From JBBSQE01 sp038258095 (GTDB lineage: Bacteria; Actinomycetota; Thermoleophilia; Solirubrobacterales; 70-9), in NCBI GenBank assembly GCA_038258095.1, contig JBBSQE010000005.1:1-40488 (forward strand): DNA of 40,488 bases. Direction: 5' to 3'. The position numbers were made by a program, and so were the translations under genes. The notes below the pieces were generated by a model. That model made no database searches, had not been told where the DNA came from, and saw nothing but the letters and a program-made list of their open reading frames with translations. Shown one piece after another: positions 15,605 to 24,306 of this stretch (position 1 is its first letter; each line of letters starts with the position of its first letter).

Positions 15605-17593
15605 ATGGCCGAGCTGTCAGATGCGCACCGGGCGACCCTGCGAGCGATCTGCGACACGGTCGTGCCTCCCCTCGAGCACGAGCCGGACCCGGAGGGCTTC
15701 TGGGCCCGGAAGGCGTCTGACGTCGGGACGGACATCGCGCTCACCGACCTCCTCTCCCAGCTCCCGAATGACCAACTAACCGGCCTGGTCGAGCTTCTGG
15801 AGGGGCTCGAGGAGCAGGGCTTTTCGGTCGCCTCGCAGCTCTCCCGCGAGCAGATCCTGCGCAACATCTCGCTGCTCGGCCCCGAGGCCGCCGCGGGGGT
15901 CGGCAGCCTGATCGCCGGCACGCTCTTCCTCGCCTACGCGATCCCGGATCCCGAGACCGGGCAGAACCCGGCCTGGCCGACCTTCGGCTATCCGGGGCCG
16001 ATCGGCATCCCCTCCCCCGCCCAGAAGCCGATCGAGCCCCATGTCCCCAAGGGGGATGCGGAGACACTCGAGGCGGACGTCATCATCGTCGGCTCCGGCG
16101 CCGGCGGCGGGGTCATCGCCGGCTCGCTCGCGCAGGCCGGGCTGGACGTCGTCGTCCTCGAGGCCGGCGGCTACTTCGACGAGTCCGACTTCAACATGCT
16201 CGAGCTCTGGGCCTACCAGAACCTCTACTACCGGGCTGGGCCCGTCCCGACGATCGACGGCAACATCTCGATGCAGGCCGGGTCGAACCTCGGCGGCGGG
16301 ACGACGATCAACTGGACGAACTGCCTGCGCACCACGCCGTGGGTCCGCGATCAGTGGGCACAGGAGTTCGGGCTGGAGGGGGTCGACGGCCCCGAGTACG
16401 ACCGCCACCTCGACACCGTGCTCCAGAGGATCAGCGCCACCGGCGAGTGCTCGGACTACAACGGCCCCACCCAGCGGATGAAAGAGGGCGCCGAGGCGCT
16501 CGGTTGGTCGTTCGAGCACGTGATCCGAAACGCCGATCCCTCCTGCTACTCGCCCGAGACCGCCGCCTACATGGGCTTCGGAGACCAGTCGGGCTCCAAG
16601 CAGTCGACAACGAAGACCTTTCTCGCGGACGCGGCCGACGCCGGGGCGCGGATCCTCGTCCGCACCTCCGCCGAGCGCGTCCTGACCGAGGGCAGCAAGG
16701 CGGCCGGGGTGCTCGCCCGCTACGCCGACCCCGAGACCGGCGCCTCCACCGAGGTCACGGTCCGCGCGCCCCGGGTTGTGGTCGCCTGCGGTGCGCTCGA
16801 GTCGCCCGCACTGCTGCTGCGCTCCGGAATCGGCGGTCCCGCGGCGGGCGACTACCTGCGCCTACATCCATGCACCGCCCTCCTCGGCGTCTACAACGAG
16901 GACCAGCAGGCCTGGTGGGGTGCGCCGCACTCCGGTGTCGTCGACGAGTTCGCCGACACGGGTGACGGCTGGGGCTTTCTCCTCGAGACCGCGCAGTACA
17001 CGACCGGCATCGGCGCCTCCGCGATCCCGTTCGAATCAGCCGAGGCTCACAAGGCGGCGCTGGCGGAATTTCGCTTCGCGTCGACTTCGATCGCGCTCCT
17101 GCGCGATCGCGGGCACGGCAGGGTGACGATCGACGCCGCCGGGCAAGCCCAGCACGCCTACGCGATCACGGACGAGACCGACGTGCGCAACGCGAAGCAA
17201 GGGCTCGACGCGCAGGTGAGGCTCCACGAGGCCGCCGGCGCCCGGGAGATCCGTGCCCTGGCCGCGAGCGTGCCGAGCTGGCGCCGCGGCGACGACCTCG
17301 AGGCCTCCATCGCCCGCGTGCAGCGGGCTCCGCTGCGCTTCGGCGGCCACCGCCTCTTCTCCGCCCACCAGATGGGCAGCTGCCGGATGGGGTCTGACCC
17401 GGCCACCAGCGTCGCCGACCCGTGGGGGGAGCTGCACGACACGCCCGGGGTCTGGATCGGGGACGGCAGCGCCTTCCCGACGTCCTCGGGGACGAACCCG
17501 ATGATCTCGATCATGGCGCTCGCGCATCGCACCGCGGAGGCGATCGCCGAGAAGGCGAACGCCCCGGCCCGCGTCGCCGAGCCCGCCGCCTGA
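15605..17593 (+). CDS. GMC-family oxidoreductase, long-chain alcohol oxidase-like
   Basis: A 662-residue flavoprotein. An N-terminal helical region of about 150 residues resembles the small subunit-like extension of bacterial GMC/long-chain alcohol oxidases. The FAD motif GSGAGGG is near residue 165, GSNLGGGTTINW near 230, and the catalytic C-terminus has SAHQMGSCRMG (active-site His) and GTNPMISIMALAHR (catalytic Asn). It probably oxidises a fatty or other primary alcohol to the aldehyde, which the next gene product would take to the acid. GAGGAG lies 4 nt before ATG 15605; an in-frame ATG at 15593 is less likely because it precedes that site. ALDH follows 43 nt later, probably in one operon. 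Confidence 0.88.
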   Translation: MAELSDAHRATLRAICDTVVPPLEHEPDPEGFWARKASDVGTDIALTDLLSQLPNDQLTGLVELLEGLEEQGFSVASQLSREQILRNISLLGPEAAAGVGSLIAGTLFLAYAIPDPETGQNPAWPTFGYPGPIGIPSPAQKPIEPHVPKGDAETLEADVIIVGSGAGGGVIAGSLAQAGLDVVVLEAGGYFDESDFNMLELWAYQNLYYRAGPVPTIDGNISMQAGSNLGGGTTINWTNCLRTTPWVRDQWAQEFGLEGVDGPEYDRHLDTVLQRISATGECSDYNGPTQRMKEGAEALGWSFEHVIRNADPSCYSPETAAYMGFGDQSGSKQSTTKTFLADAADAGARILVRTSAERVLTEGSKAAGVLARYADPETGASTEVTVRAPRVVVACGALESPALLLRSGIGGPAAGDYLRLHPCTALLGVYNEDQQAWWGAPHSGVVDEFADTGDGWGFLLETAQYTTGIGASAIPFESAEAHKAALAEFRFASTSIALLRDRGHGRVTIDAAGQAQHAYAITDETDVRNAKQGLDAQVRLHEAAGAREIRALAASVPSWRRGDDLEASIARVQRAPLRFGGHRLFSAHQMGSCRMGSDPATSVADPWGELHDTPGVWIGDGSAFPTSSGTNPMISIMALAHRTAEAIAEKANAPARVAEPAA

Positions 17594-17636
17594 ACGACCC
17601 GACCACCGCCGAACGAACCAGAGAACGGGAGAACAC

Positions 17637-19073
17637 ATGGCCGCAACCGCAGAGACCCTCACCCGCGAAGCGCTCTTCATTGGAGGCGAGTGGGCGGACC
17701 CGGTCGGCTCCGGAACACTCGAAGTGATCAACTCGACGACCGAGGAGGTCATGGGGACGATCCCGGAGGGGACCGCCGAAGATGTTGACGCCGCGGTCAC
17801 GGCCGCCCGGGCCACCTTCGCGGGATGGTCCGCAACCCCGCGCGAGGAACGGGCGGGCTATCTGGAGGCGATCGCGAACGGCCTGAGCGAGCGCTCCGAG
17901 GAGATCGCAGTGACCGTCTCCCAGGAGCTGGGAATGCCTCTGAAGCTCTCGGTCCAGATCCAGGCCGGGCTCCCGACCATGTCCTTCGCGTCGATGGCGA
18001 GGCTGATTGACAACGTCGCCTGGGAGCAGCAGGTCGGCAACTCGCTGATCGTGCGCGAGCCGATCGGTGTGCTCGGGGCAATCACACCGTGGAACTACCC
18101 ACTGCACCAGATCGCCGCGAAGGTGGCTCCTGCGCTCGCGGCCGGATGCACCGTTGTCCTGAAGCCGAGCGAGGTCGCGCCGCTCAACGCGTTCATCCTC
18201 GCCGAGGTGATCGAGGCAACCGGGCTACCGGCCGGAGTGTTCAACCTGGTGACCGGCACCGGTCCCGTCGTCGGTGAGGCAATCGCCTCCCACCCCGAGG
18301 TCGACATGGTCTCCTTCACCGGCTCGACCCGGGCAGGCAAGCGGGTGTCCGAGCTCGCGGCCGCCTCCGTCAAGAAGGTCGCGATGGAGCTCGGCGGCAA
18401 GAGCCCGAACGTGATCCTCGACGACGCGGACTTCGAGCGCGCCGTCGTCGACGGGGTGGCCAAGTGCTTTCTCAACTCCGGTCAGACGTGCAGCGCGCTG
18501 ACGCGCATGGTCGTCCCCCGGGAAAAGCTCGAGCTGGTCGAGCAGATCGCCGCCGCCGCAGCGGAGCAGTTCGTCGTCGGCGACCCACTCGAGGGCGAGA
18601 CGCATCTCGGGCCACTCGTCTCGGCGGCCCAGCGCGACCGCGTCCGCGGTTACATCGAGAAGGGGCAGGCCGAGGGCGCCAAGCTCGTGACCGGCGGCGT
18701 CGAGCCACCGGAGGGCCTGGAGCAGGGCTTCTTCGTGCAGCCGACCGTCTTCAGCGAGGTCACGCCGGAGATGACCATCGCCCAGGAGGAGATCTTCGGT
18801 CCCGTCCTCGCGATCCAGCCCTACGACGACGAGGCCGACGCGATCCGGATCGCAAACCACACCATCTACGGGCTGGCCGGAGGGGTCTGGTCGGGAGACG
18901 AGGAGCACGCGAAGTCAGTTGCCCGCCAGATCCGCACCGGCCAGGTCGAGATCAACGGCGGCACCTTCAACCCGCTCGCTCCGTTCGGAGGCTTCAAGCA
19001 GTCCGGCCACGGCCGTGAGCTCGGCCACTTCGCAATCGAGGAGTTCCTACAGCCGAAGTCGTTGCAGCTGTAG
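17637..19073 (+). CDS. NAD(P)-dependent aldehyde dehydrogenase
   Basis: A 478-residue ALDH-superfamily enzyme oxidising an aldehyde to the acid. Catalytic Cys285 (NSGQTCSAL), general base Glu251 (AMELGGKSP) and Asn153 (TPWNYPLHQ) are all present, as are the Rossmann motif FTGSTRAGK and the KPSE pocket. GGGAG lies 6 nt before the ATG. Position after the alcohol oxidase and before acyl-CoA dehydrogenases suggests fatty-aldehyde oxidation; the specificity itself is not readable. Confidence 0.95.
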   Translation: MAATAETLTREALFIGGEWADPVGSGTLEVINSTTEEVMGTIPEGTAEDVDAAVTAARATFAGWSATPREERAGYLEAIANGLSERSEEIAVTVSQELGMPLKLSVQIQAGLPTMSFASMARLIDNVAWEQQVGNSLIVREPIGVLGAITPWNYPLHQIAAKVAPALAAGCTVVLKPSEVAPLNAFILAEVIEATGLPAGVFNLVTGTGPVVGEAIASHPEVDMVSFTGSTRAGKRVSELAAASVKKVAMELGGKSPNVILDDADFERAVVDGVAKCFLNSGQTCSALTRMVVPREKLELVEQIAAAAAEQFVVGDPLEGETHLGPLVSAAQRDRVRGYIEKGQAEGAKLVTGGVEPPEGLEQGFFVQPTVFSEVTPEMTIAQEEIFGPVLAIQPYDDEADAIRIANHTIYGLAGGVWSGDEEHAKSVARQIRTGQVEINGGTFNPLAPFGGFKQSGHGRELGHFAIEEFLQPKSLQL

Positions 19074-19117
19074 CCAGATGATCCATTCGGATCCCTAGCC
19101 CTAAGATCCGCCCCGCC

Positions 19118-20263
19118 ATGGACTTCCACCTCTCCGACGAGCAGCGCCTCCTGCGCGACACGGTCCGCGACTTCGCACGCGGCGAGGTCGCCCCGGTCGC
19201 CGAGGACCTCGACCGCACGAAGGCCTTTCCCTACGAGCTCGTCGCGAAGATGGGAGAGCTGGGCCTGATGGGGATCCCGTTCGCAGAGGAATACGGGGGC
19301 GGGGGCGCCGACACGCTCACCTACGCGCTCGCCGTCGAGGAGCTGGCCAGGATCGACTCATCGGTCGCGATCACGATGGCCGCACACACCTCGCTCGGCA
19401 CGATGCCGATCAACAACTGGGGCACGGCGGAGCAGAAGGGCGACTGGATGCCGAAGCTCTGCACCGGCGAGATCCTGGCCGCGTTCGGGCTGACCGAGCC
19501 CGACGCCGGGTCTGACGCGGGCAACACCCGCACGCGCGCATCCCTGACCGACGGCGAGTGGGTCATCGACGGCGCGAAGCAGTTCATCACCAACGCCGGA
19601 ACCGAGATTTCGGGTTGCGTGACCATCACAGCCGTCACCGGCGGCGAGGACGGGCGCAAGGAGATCTCGAACATCATCGTCCCCAACGGCACGCCCGGCT
19701 ATGAGCCCGGGGAGCCGTACCGGAAGATGGGCTGGAATGCCTCCGACACGCGCCCGCTCAGCTTCGACGGCGCAAAGGTGCCGGAGTCAAACCTGCTCGG
19801 CCCGCCCGGCGAGGGCTTCAAGCAGTTCCTCCAGATCCTCGACGGCGGCCGGATCGGCGTCGCGGCCATGGCCGTCGGCGTTGCGCAGGGCGCGCTCGAC
19901 GAGGCGATCTCCTACGCGAAAGAGCGGACCGCCTTCGGCAAGCCGATCGGGAAGTTCCAGGCGATCCAGGCGAAGGTCGCCGACCTCTCGTCCCAGATCG
20001 AGGCCGCTCGCCTACTGACCCATCGCGCGGCGATGGAGAAGGACGAGGGCAAGAACTTCACGCTCACCGCCGCCCAGGCCAAGCTGATCACCGGGCGCCT
20101 CGCCGTCCGCGCGACGGAGGAGGCCGTCCAGATCCACGGCGGCTACGGCTTCATCGAGGAGTACCCGGTCTGCCGCTTCTACCGTGACGCGAAGATCCTC
20201 ACGATCGGCGAGGGCACTGACGAGGTCCAGCAGATGGTGATCGCGCGACAGCTGGGGCTCTGA
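19118..20263 (+). CDS. Acyl-CoA dehydrogenase
   Basis: A 381-residue FAD-dependent acyl-CoA dehydrogenase, the first step of beta-oxidation, which hands electrons to ETF. FGLTEPDAGSDAGNT binds FAD and substrate; the C-terminal motif YRDAKILTIGEGTDEVQ carries the catalytic base Glu365 in the position of short/medium-chain enzymes. QIHGGYGF is also typical. Fully equipped, unlike the paralogue that follows 88 nt downstream. A TAAGAT box is 10 nt before the ATG and no Shine-Dalgarno is seen. Confidence 0.96.
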   Translation: MDFHLSDEQRLLRDTVRDFARGEVAPVAEDLDRTKAFPYELVAKMGELGLMGIPFAEEYGGGGADTLTYALAVEELARIDSSVAITMAAHTSLGTMPINNWGTAEQKGDWMPKLCTGEILAAFGLTEPDAGSDAGNTRTRASLTDGEWVIDGAKQFITNAGTEISGCVTITAVTGGEDGRKEISNIIVPNGTPGYEPGEPYRKMGWNASDTRPLSFDGAKVPESNLLGPPGEGFKQFLQILDGGRIGVAAMAVGVAQGALDEAISYAKERTAFGKPIGKFQAIQAKVADLSSQIEAARLLTHRAAMEKDEGKNFTLTAAQAKLITGRLAVRATEEAVQIHGGYGFIEEYPVCRFYRDAKILTIGEGTDEVQQMVIARQLGL

Positions 20264-20351
20264 GGACGAGCCTCCGCCGGCCGGCCCCGAATCCCGGGAC
20301 CGAGACGACGAGAGTTCCTGTTCCGTCCCGGCCGCTTCATACGCTCCATGG

Positions 20352-21725
20352 GTGGAGCTCAACATCTCCGAGCAGCACGCTGCGCTCCGCGACGCCGCTC
20401 GCGACTTTGCGCGCACGACCGTGGCGCCGGGTGCAGAGGCGCGGGACAACGATGCCGCGTTTCCCTATGAGCTGATTCCACAGCTCGGGCAACGCCGGTG
20501 GATGGGGATCCCCTTCGGCGCCGAGATCGGAGGTCTCGGCGCCGACACTCTCGCCTTCGTCCTGGCCGTCGAGGAGCTCGCGAGGGTGGATTCGGCCCTC
20601 GCCGCGACGGTCTCCGCGCACACGTGGCAGGGAACGATGCCGATCCACCTCTGGGGGTCGGAGGACCAGAAGGCTCGCTGGCTGCCCTGGCTCTGCTCCG
20701 GGCAGAGGCTCGCCGCTTTCGGCGCGAGCCCGGGCGCCCAGCCGACCCGGACACGGGGTGAGCTGACGGACGGCTCCTGGAGCCTGAACGGCGCGGAGCA
20801 CGCGGTGGCCAACGGCGGAACCGGGCTCTCCGCATGCCTGACGGCGACGGTTGTCACCGGCGAGGGCGAGGGCAGGCCAGAGCTATCGAGCCTGATCGTG
20901 CCGACGAATGCCCCGGGGTACGGGATCGGGGCGCCCCACCGGTCGATCGGCTGGCGAGCCGTCGACCTGCGGCCGATCTCATTCGAGAACTGCGAGGTCG
21001 AGGAGGCTGCGCTCCTCGGGCCGCGCGGTGCCGGCCTCGGCCAGTACCTGCAGATAATCGACGGCAACCGTCTCGGACTCGCAGCCATTGGCGTCGGGCT
21101 TGCCCAGGGGGCCCTCGACGAGGCGGGGTCGGAGATCGCGGGCCGTGCGAATGTTCCGGGAGCACACGCCTCCGCGGCACTCGACGCTTCTGTCGCAGAC
21201 CTCTCGCAGCAGGTCGCCGCTGCCCGGGCCCTGACCTGGCAGGCGGCGCTCGAGCGCGACCATGGCAAGCCCTTCGCCCTGACCGCCGCGGCGGCGAGGC
21301 TCGCCGGCGGCCGCCTCGCCCTCGCGGCGACCGAGGTTGCCATGCAGGCCCGCGGCGGGTTCGGCGAGGTCGATGCCGGCGCCGCATGGCGCCTCTTCCG
21401 CGATGCCAGGATGCTCGCCGCGTCCGACGCCTCCGAGGAGATGCAGCAGGCAGCGATCGCCAGCCGCATGGGTGCCGGGAACATGGGGGCTGCGCCTGAC
21501 GTGAACCCCACGCCCGTCGCGAAGGTGAGCGGGCCCAGCCCAACCGCGGTGCCACCGAAGCACCTCCCTGCGATCACAGGCCCGGCCGAGGTCGGCCACC
21601 GCACCCCGTCGGCGCCGGCCCGGAGCCTGCGTGGTTTCCTCGCGACCGAGGCCGGCCTCGCAGTCGGCGGCGTCGGGCTCGGAGTTCTCATCTGCCTGGT
21701 GCTCCTGGCTTCGTGGCGAGTGTGA
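20352..21725 (+). CDS. Degenerate acyl-CoA dehydrogenase paralogue with C-terminal membrane anchor
   Basis: A 457-residue homologue of the preceding gene, aligned over its whole length (for example FPYELIPQLG against FPYELVAKMG, ADTLAFVLAVEELARVDS against ADTLTYALAVEELARIDS). Key parts are lost. The FAD/substrate loop TEPDAGSDAGNT is shortened to SPGAQPT, and the catalytic Glu position (IGEGTDE) reads ASDASEE with Asp359. A Pro/Ala-rich linker (about 377-430) and a hydrophobic helix (about 433-453) ending SWRV have been added, so the domain would face the cytoplasm from the membrane. Starts at GTG; its stop overlaps the next gene. Probably a non-catalytic acyl-CoA binding or scaffolding protein (inference); weak residual activity cannot be excluded. 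Confidence 0.85.
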   Translation: MELNISEQHAALRDAARDFARTTVAPGAEARDNDAAFPYELIPQLGQRRWMGIPFGAEIGGLGADTLAFVLAVEELARVDSALAATVSAHTWQGTMPIHLWGSEDQKARWLPWLCSGQRLAAFGASPGAQPTRTRGELTDGSWSLNGAEHAVANGGTGLSACLTATVVTGEGEGRPELSSLIVPTNAPGYGIGAPHRSIGWRAVDLRPISFENCEVEEAALLGPRGAGLGQYLQIIDGNRLGLAAIGVGLAQGALDEAGSEIAGRANVPGAHASAALDASVADLSQQVAAARALTWQAALERDHGKPFALTAAAARLAGGRLALAATEVAMQARGGFGEVDAGAAWRLFRDARMLAASDASEEMQQAAIASRMGAGNMGAAPDVNPTPVAKVSGPSPTAVPPKHLPAITGPAEVGHRTPSAPARSLRGFLATEAGLAVGGVGLGVLICLVLLASWRV

Positions 21726-22267
21726 GGGTGGGCGAAGAGAGGCATCAGACCGAGCGCTCTTCACCCCTGCCCAAGGTGCTCCGGCTCGCGGCATGGGTGC
21801 TGGTGGGCCTGCTCGGGACGCTCGTCGTCACCTTCGTCGGGTCGTTGATCGCCGGCCACAAGCTCGTCGTCGTCAGCTCGGACAGCCAGGCCCCCGCCCT
21901 CCACAGCGGGGACGTCGTGGTCGAGCGCCAGATCCATCCGGGGAACGTCGAGGTCGGCCAAATCATCACCTTCTCCGAGCCGGGCACGGGTCGTCAGATC
22001 AGCCACCGGGTGGTTGCGGTTCAATCGCTCTCCGCGCTCTCCGGCAAGGTCCGCCTCCTCACAAAGGGCGACTCGAGCGGCACCTTCGAGCGCTTCACGG
22101 TCCCCGAGGACGGCGAGGTCGGTTTGGTGCTGAGGAGGGTCCCGTGGATCGGGCATATCGCCAGCGCGATCGGCGGGACCCTGACGCTCCTACTGCTTCC
22201 CCTCGCGGTGTTGGGGTTGGCCGCCGGGCTGGAGCTCAGCCGGCGGCGGCTCCGGCCTGCGAGGTGA
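21722..22267 (+). CDS. SipW/Sec11-like type I signal peptidase family protein
   Basis: A protein of about 181 residues with an N-terminal hydrophobic helix (VLRLAAWVLVGLLGTLVV), a signal-peptidase-like domain and a second C-terminal hydrophobic helix. Motifs follow the archaeal/SipW form: VVVSSDSQAPALHSGDVVV corresponds to the SGSMEP-GD box, with a serine kept but Gly and Met replaced. ISHRVVAV matches the Ser-His box where the His serves as base, and TKGDSS the GD box. Whether it is an active peptidase is uncertain. The GTG overlaps the TGA of the degenerate acyl-CoA dehydrogenase; a GTG at 21713 is an alternative. The 3' end overlaps the convergent PRC-barrel gene by 32 nt. Confidence 0.8.
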   Translation: MRVGEERHQTERSSPLPKVLRLAAWVLVGLLGTLVVTFVGSLIAGHKLVVVSSDSQAPALHSGDVVVERQIHPGNVEVGQIITFSEPGTGRQISHRVVAVQSLSALSGKVRLLTKGDSSGTFERFTVPEDGEVGLVLRRVPWIGHIASAIGGTLTLLLLPLAVLGLAAGLELSRRRLRPAR

Positions 22268-22661
22268 TCGCGCCCTCGGGCCGGCCCTTCACCTGCTGGG
22301 CGCGGCCCATCTCGTCGTGTATCCCGTAGTGGGCGCAGAGCAGCAGCTCCTGCTCGCGGCTCAGCGGCTTCGTGGGGTCGATGGCCGGCGCGCCCTTCAG
22401 CTCCTCCCGTCCGAACGGCACCCAGATACGACCGACGCCGGCGGCGCAATCGAGGAACGGGATCGCGATCACCTTTCCGAAGCGCCCGACCTTCGCGATC
22501 ACCCACACCGGGTCACCTGACTCGGCATCGCAGAAGATCGACTGCACCTTGGCGACGGAGGCGCCGCCGACCTCGTCGATCTTGAAGCCCTCCCACGTCC
22601 GGGCCTCGTCGAGCGACGGAAGCATGAGCGGCGGCTCAACGGGCTTCGGACTCTCAGCCAT
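22236..22661 (-). CDS. PRC-barrel domain protein
   Basis: A 141-residue protein. Residues about 20-100 match the PRC-barrel pattern: GFKIDEVGGASVAKV, VWVIAKVGRFGKVIAIPF, RIWVPFGREELKGAP, then LSREQELLLCAHYGI. PRC barrels occur in RimM, photosynthetic reaction centre H and many small actinobacterial proteins; the role here is unknown. GAGGGAG lies 4 nt before the ATG. The start overlaps the end of the MeaB gene by 8 nt, so the two are translationally coupled. Confidence 0.8.
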   Translation of the reverse strand: MAESPKPVEPPLMLPSLDEARTWEGFKIDEVGGASVAKVQSIFCDAESGDPVWVIAKVGRFGKVIAIPFLDCAAGVGRIWVPFGREELKGAPAIDPTKPLSREQELLLCAHYGIHDEMGRAQQVKGRPEGAITSQAGAAAG

Positions 22662-23613
22662 CGGTCTCCCTCTCGAGTAGGTTCGCGGCGGCGCTCGCCG
22701 GGTCCAGCTCCCTGCGGACGACCCGCTCCAACAGTTCGGCGACCTCGTCGTCATCGGCGACGGCCTCCTCGAGGCGGCGGCGCATGCGCGAGGCCGCGAT
22801 CGCCAGGACCTCGCTGCGGAGGTTGCGTGCGCGACGGCGCTCCAGGGTGCCCTCGGACTCGATGAAATCGCCGTGCTCGGTGATCTTCTCGCCAAGCGCG
22901 GCAACCCCCTCGCCCCGGACGGCCTCGGTGCGCAGGATCGGGACCTGCCATCCGTCGCTGTTCTCCGCCAGTGCGAGGACGCTGCGCACCTCGCGAATCA
23001 TCGTGTCGGTCATCGGGTGGTCGGCCTTGTTGACGACGATGATGTCCGGGATCTCCATCACGCCGGCCTTCAGCGCCTGGATCGAGTCGCCGGAGCCCGG
23101 CATCAGAGCGAGCACGATCGTGTCGGCGTGATCGACGACGTCGATCTCGGCCTGGCCGACGCCGACCGTCTCGATCAGCACGTCGTCCTTGCCGGCGGCA
23201 TCCATCACGAGCGCTGCCTGGAGCGCCGCCTCGGACAGCCCCCCGAGGGCGCCGCGCGTGGCCATCGAGCGGATGAAGACGCCCGAGTCGAGGAAGTGGT
23301 CGGAGAGCCGGATGCGGTCCCCGAGGAGCGCACCCCGGGTGAACGGGCTCGACGGGTCGATCGAGAGCACCGCGACCTGGCGGTCGGCGAGCCGGAGCTC
23401 CTTGGTCAGGGCGCCGATCAGCGTGCTCTTTCCCACTCCGGGAGGGCCGGTGAAGCCGACGATCCGGGCCTTCCCGGTGCGGGGGAAGATCTCCCGCACC
23501 AGGTCCCAGCCGGCCGGGTCGTCGGACTCGATGAGGGTGATCGCCCGGGCCAGCGCGCGCTTGTCACCGTCGACGAGGCGCTTGGCGAGGGATTCCTTTA
23601 CGTCTGCGGGCAT
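22654..23613 (-). CDS. meaB: MeaB/ArgK-type G3E GTPase, B12 mutase chaperone
   Basis: A 319-residue G3E-family GTPase. The Walker A motif GPPGVGKST is near residue 57, SIDPSSP and ETVGVGQ are the switch and Walker B regions, and NKAD gives guanine specificity. MeaB proteins gate cobalamin loading and protect B12-dependent acyl-CoA mutases from inactivation, so the client is very likely the mutase encoded at 5637-6065 and 10098-11750. The frame is open up to 24030, but ATG 23613 matches the family N-terminus and stands 10 nt after a TAGACT box. Confidence 0.93.
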   Translation of the reverse strand: MPADVKESLAKRLVDGDKRALARAITLIESDDPAGWDLVREIFPRTGKARIVGFTGPPGVGKSTLIGALTKELRLADRQVAVLSIDPSSPFTRGALLGDRIRLSDHFLDSGVFIRSMATRGALGGLSEAALQAALVMDAAGKDDVLIETVGVGQAEIDVVDHADTIVLALMPGSGDSIQALKAGVMEIPDIIVVNKADHPMTDTMIREVRSVLALAENSDGWQVPILRTEAVRGEGVAALGEKITEHGDFIESEGTLERRRARNLRSEVLAIAASRMRRRLEEAVADDDEVAELLERVVRRELDPASAAANLLERETDG

Positions 23614-23623
23614 CGGGGGCGTG

Positions 23624-23664
23624 AGTCTACGAGGCGAAGGGGCGGCCCGGCGAGCATCTAGAGT
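23624..23664. promoter_or_regulatory. Divergent -10 boxes between MeaB and acyltransferase genes
   Basis: TAGACT on the minus strand (23624-23629) is 10 nt from the MeaB ATG; TAGAGT on the plus strand (23659-23664, within CATCTAGAGT) is 9 nt from the acyltransferase ATG. The 60 bp between the two starts hold both. Confidence 0.4.
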
Positions 23665-23673
23665 GGCGCCGCC

Positions 23674-24291
23674 ATGCGGCTTCTCCGCTTCCTGCGCGAA
23701 CACAAGATGCTGAACCGGGAGTACGGGCGCCTCGGCGTCCGCTACCTCTGGCGCCGCTTCCTCACCAACGCCGGGCGACGCTGGAAGACGAACGGGCTGG
23801 TCTTCTTCGGCCGGGGGCTCGAGCTCGAGGTCGGCGGCACGGGTGAGCTCCGGCTCGGCCGCTTCGTCTGGCTCGGCGACCGGACCAAGATCCGCTGCCA
23901 CGAGGGAGTCGTCGAGATCGGCGACAAGACCGTGTTCGGCCAGGAGTGCACGATCTCGGCCTACCAACTCGTGAAAATCGGGCGTGAGTGCGTGATCGCC
24001 GACCGGGCCATGTTCATCGACTTCGACCATGGCGTCGTCGACGTCGAGGTCCCGATCCGCAAACAGGGCATCTACAAGCGCGACGTGATCGTCGGCTCGA
24101 ACGTCTGGATCGGCTACGGCGCCTGCGTCCTGCGGGGTGTGCGGGTGGGCGACAACGCGATCATCGGGACGAACTCCGTCGTCACCCGTGACGTGCCGGC
24201 CAACGCGGTCGTCGGAGGCGTGCCGGCGCGGGTGCTGCGGATGCGCGACGCGCCCGAGCGCCTCAGCTGGCCCGACCCGGTCGAGCCCTGA
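23674..24291 (+). CDS. Hexapeptide-repeat (LbH) acyltransferase
   Basis: A 205-residue left-handed beta-helix O-acyltransferase. Hexapeptide turns are readable through the middle (RLGRFVWLGDRTKI, VEIGDKTVFGQECTI, KIGRECVIADRAMF), then the C-terminal coil typical of NodL/LacA/WbbJ-like acetyltransferases (VIVGSNVWIGYGACVLRGV, NAIIGTNSVVTRDVP, VVGGVPARVLR). FIDFDHG holds the likely catalytic His. A basic N-terminus may touch the membrane. It lies next to the glucan cluster, so acylation of a polysaccharide or glycolipid is possible, but the acceptor is unknown. Confidence 0.88.
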   Translation: MRLLRFLREHKMLNREYGRLGVRYLWRRFLTNAGRRWKTNGLVFFGRGLELEVGGTGELRLGRFVWLGDRTKIRCHEGVVEIGDKTVFGQECTISAYQLVKIGRECVIADRAMFIDFDHGVVDVEVPIRKQGIYKRDVIVGSNVWIGYGACVLRGVRVGDNAIIGTNSVVTRDVPANAVVGGVPARVLRMRDAPERLSWPDPVEP

Positions 24292-24306
24292 GCTGGGGCG
24301 CGACCC

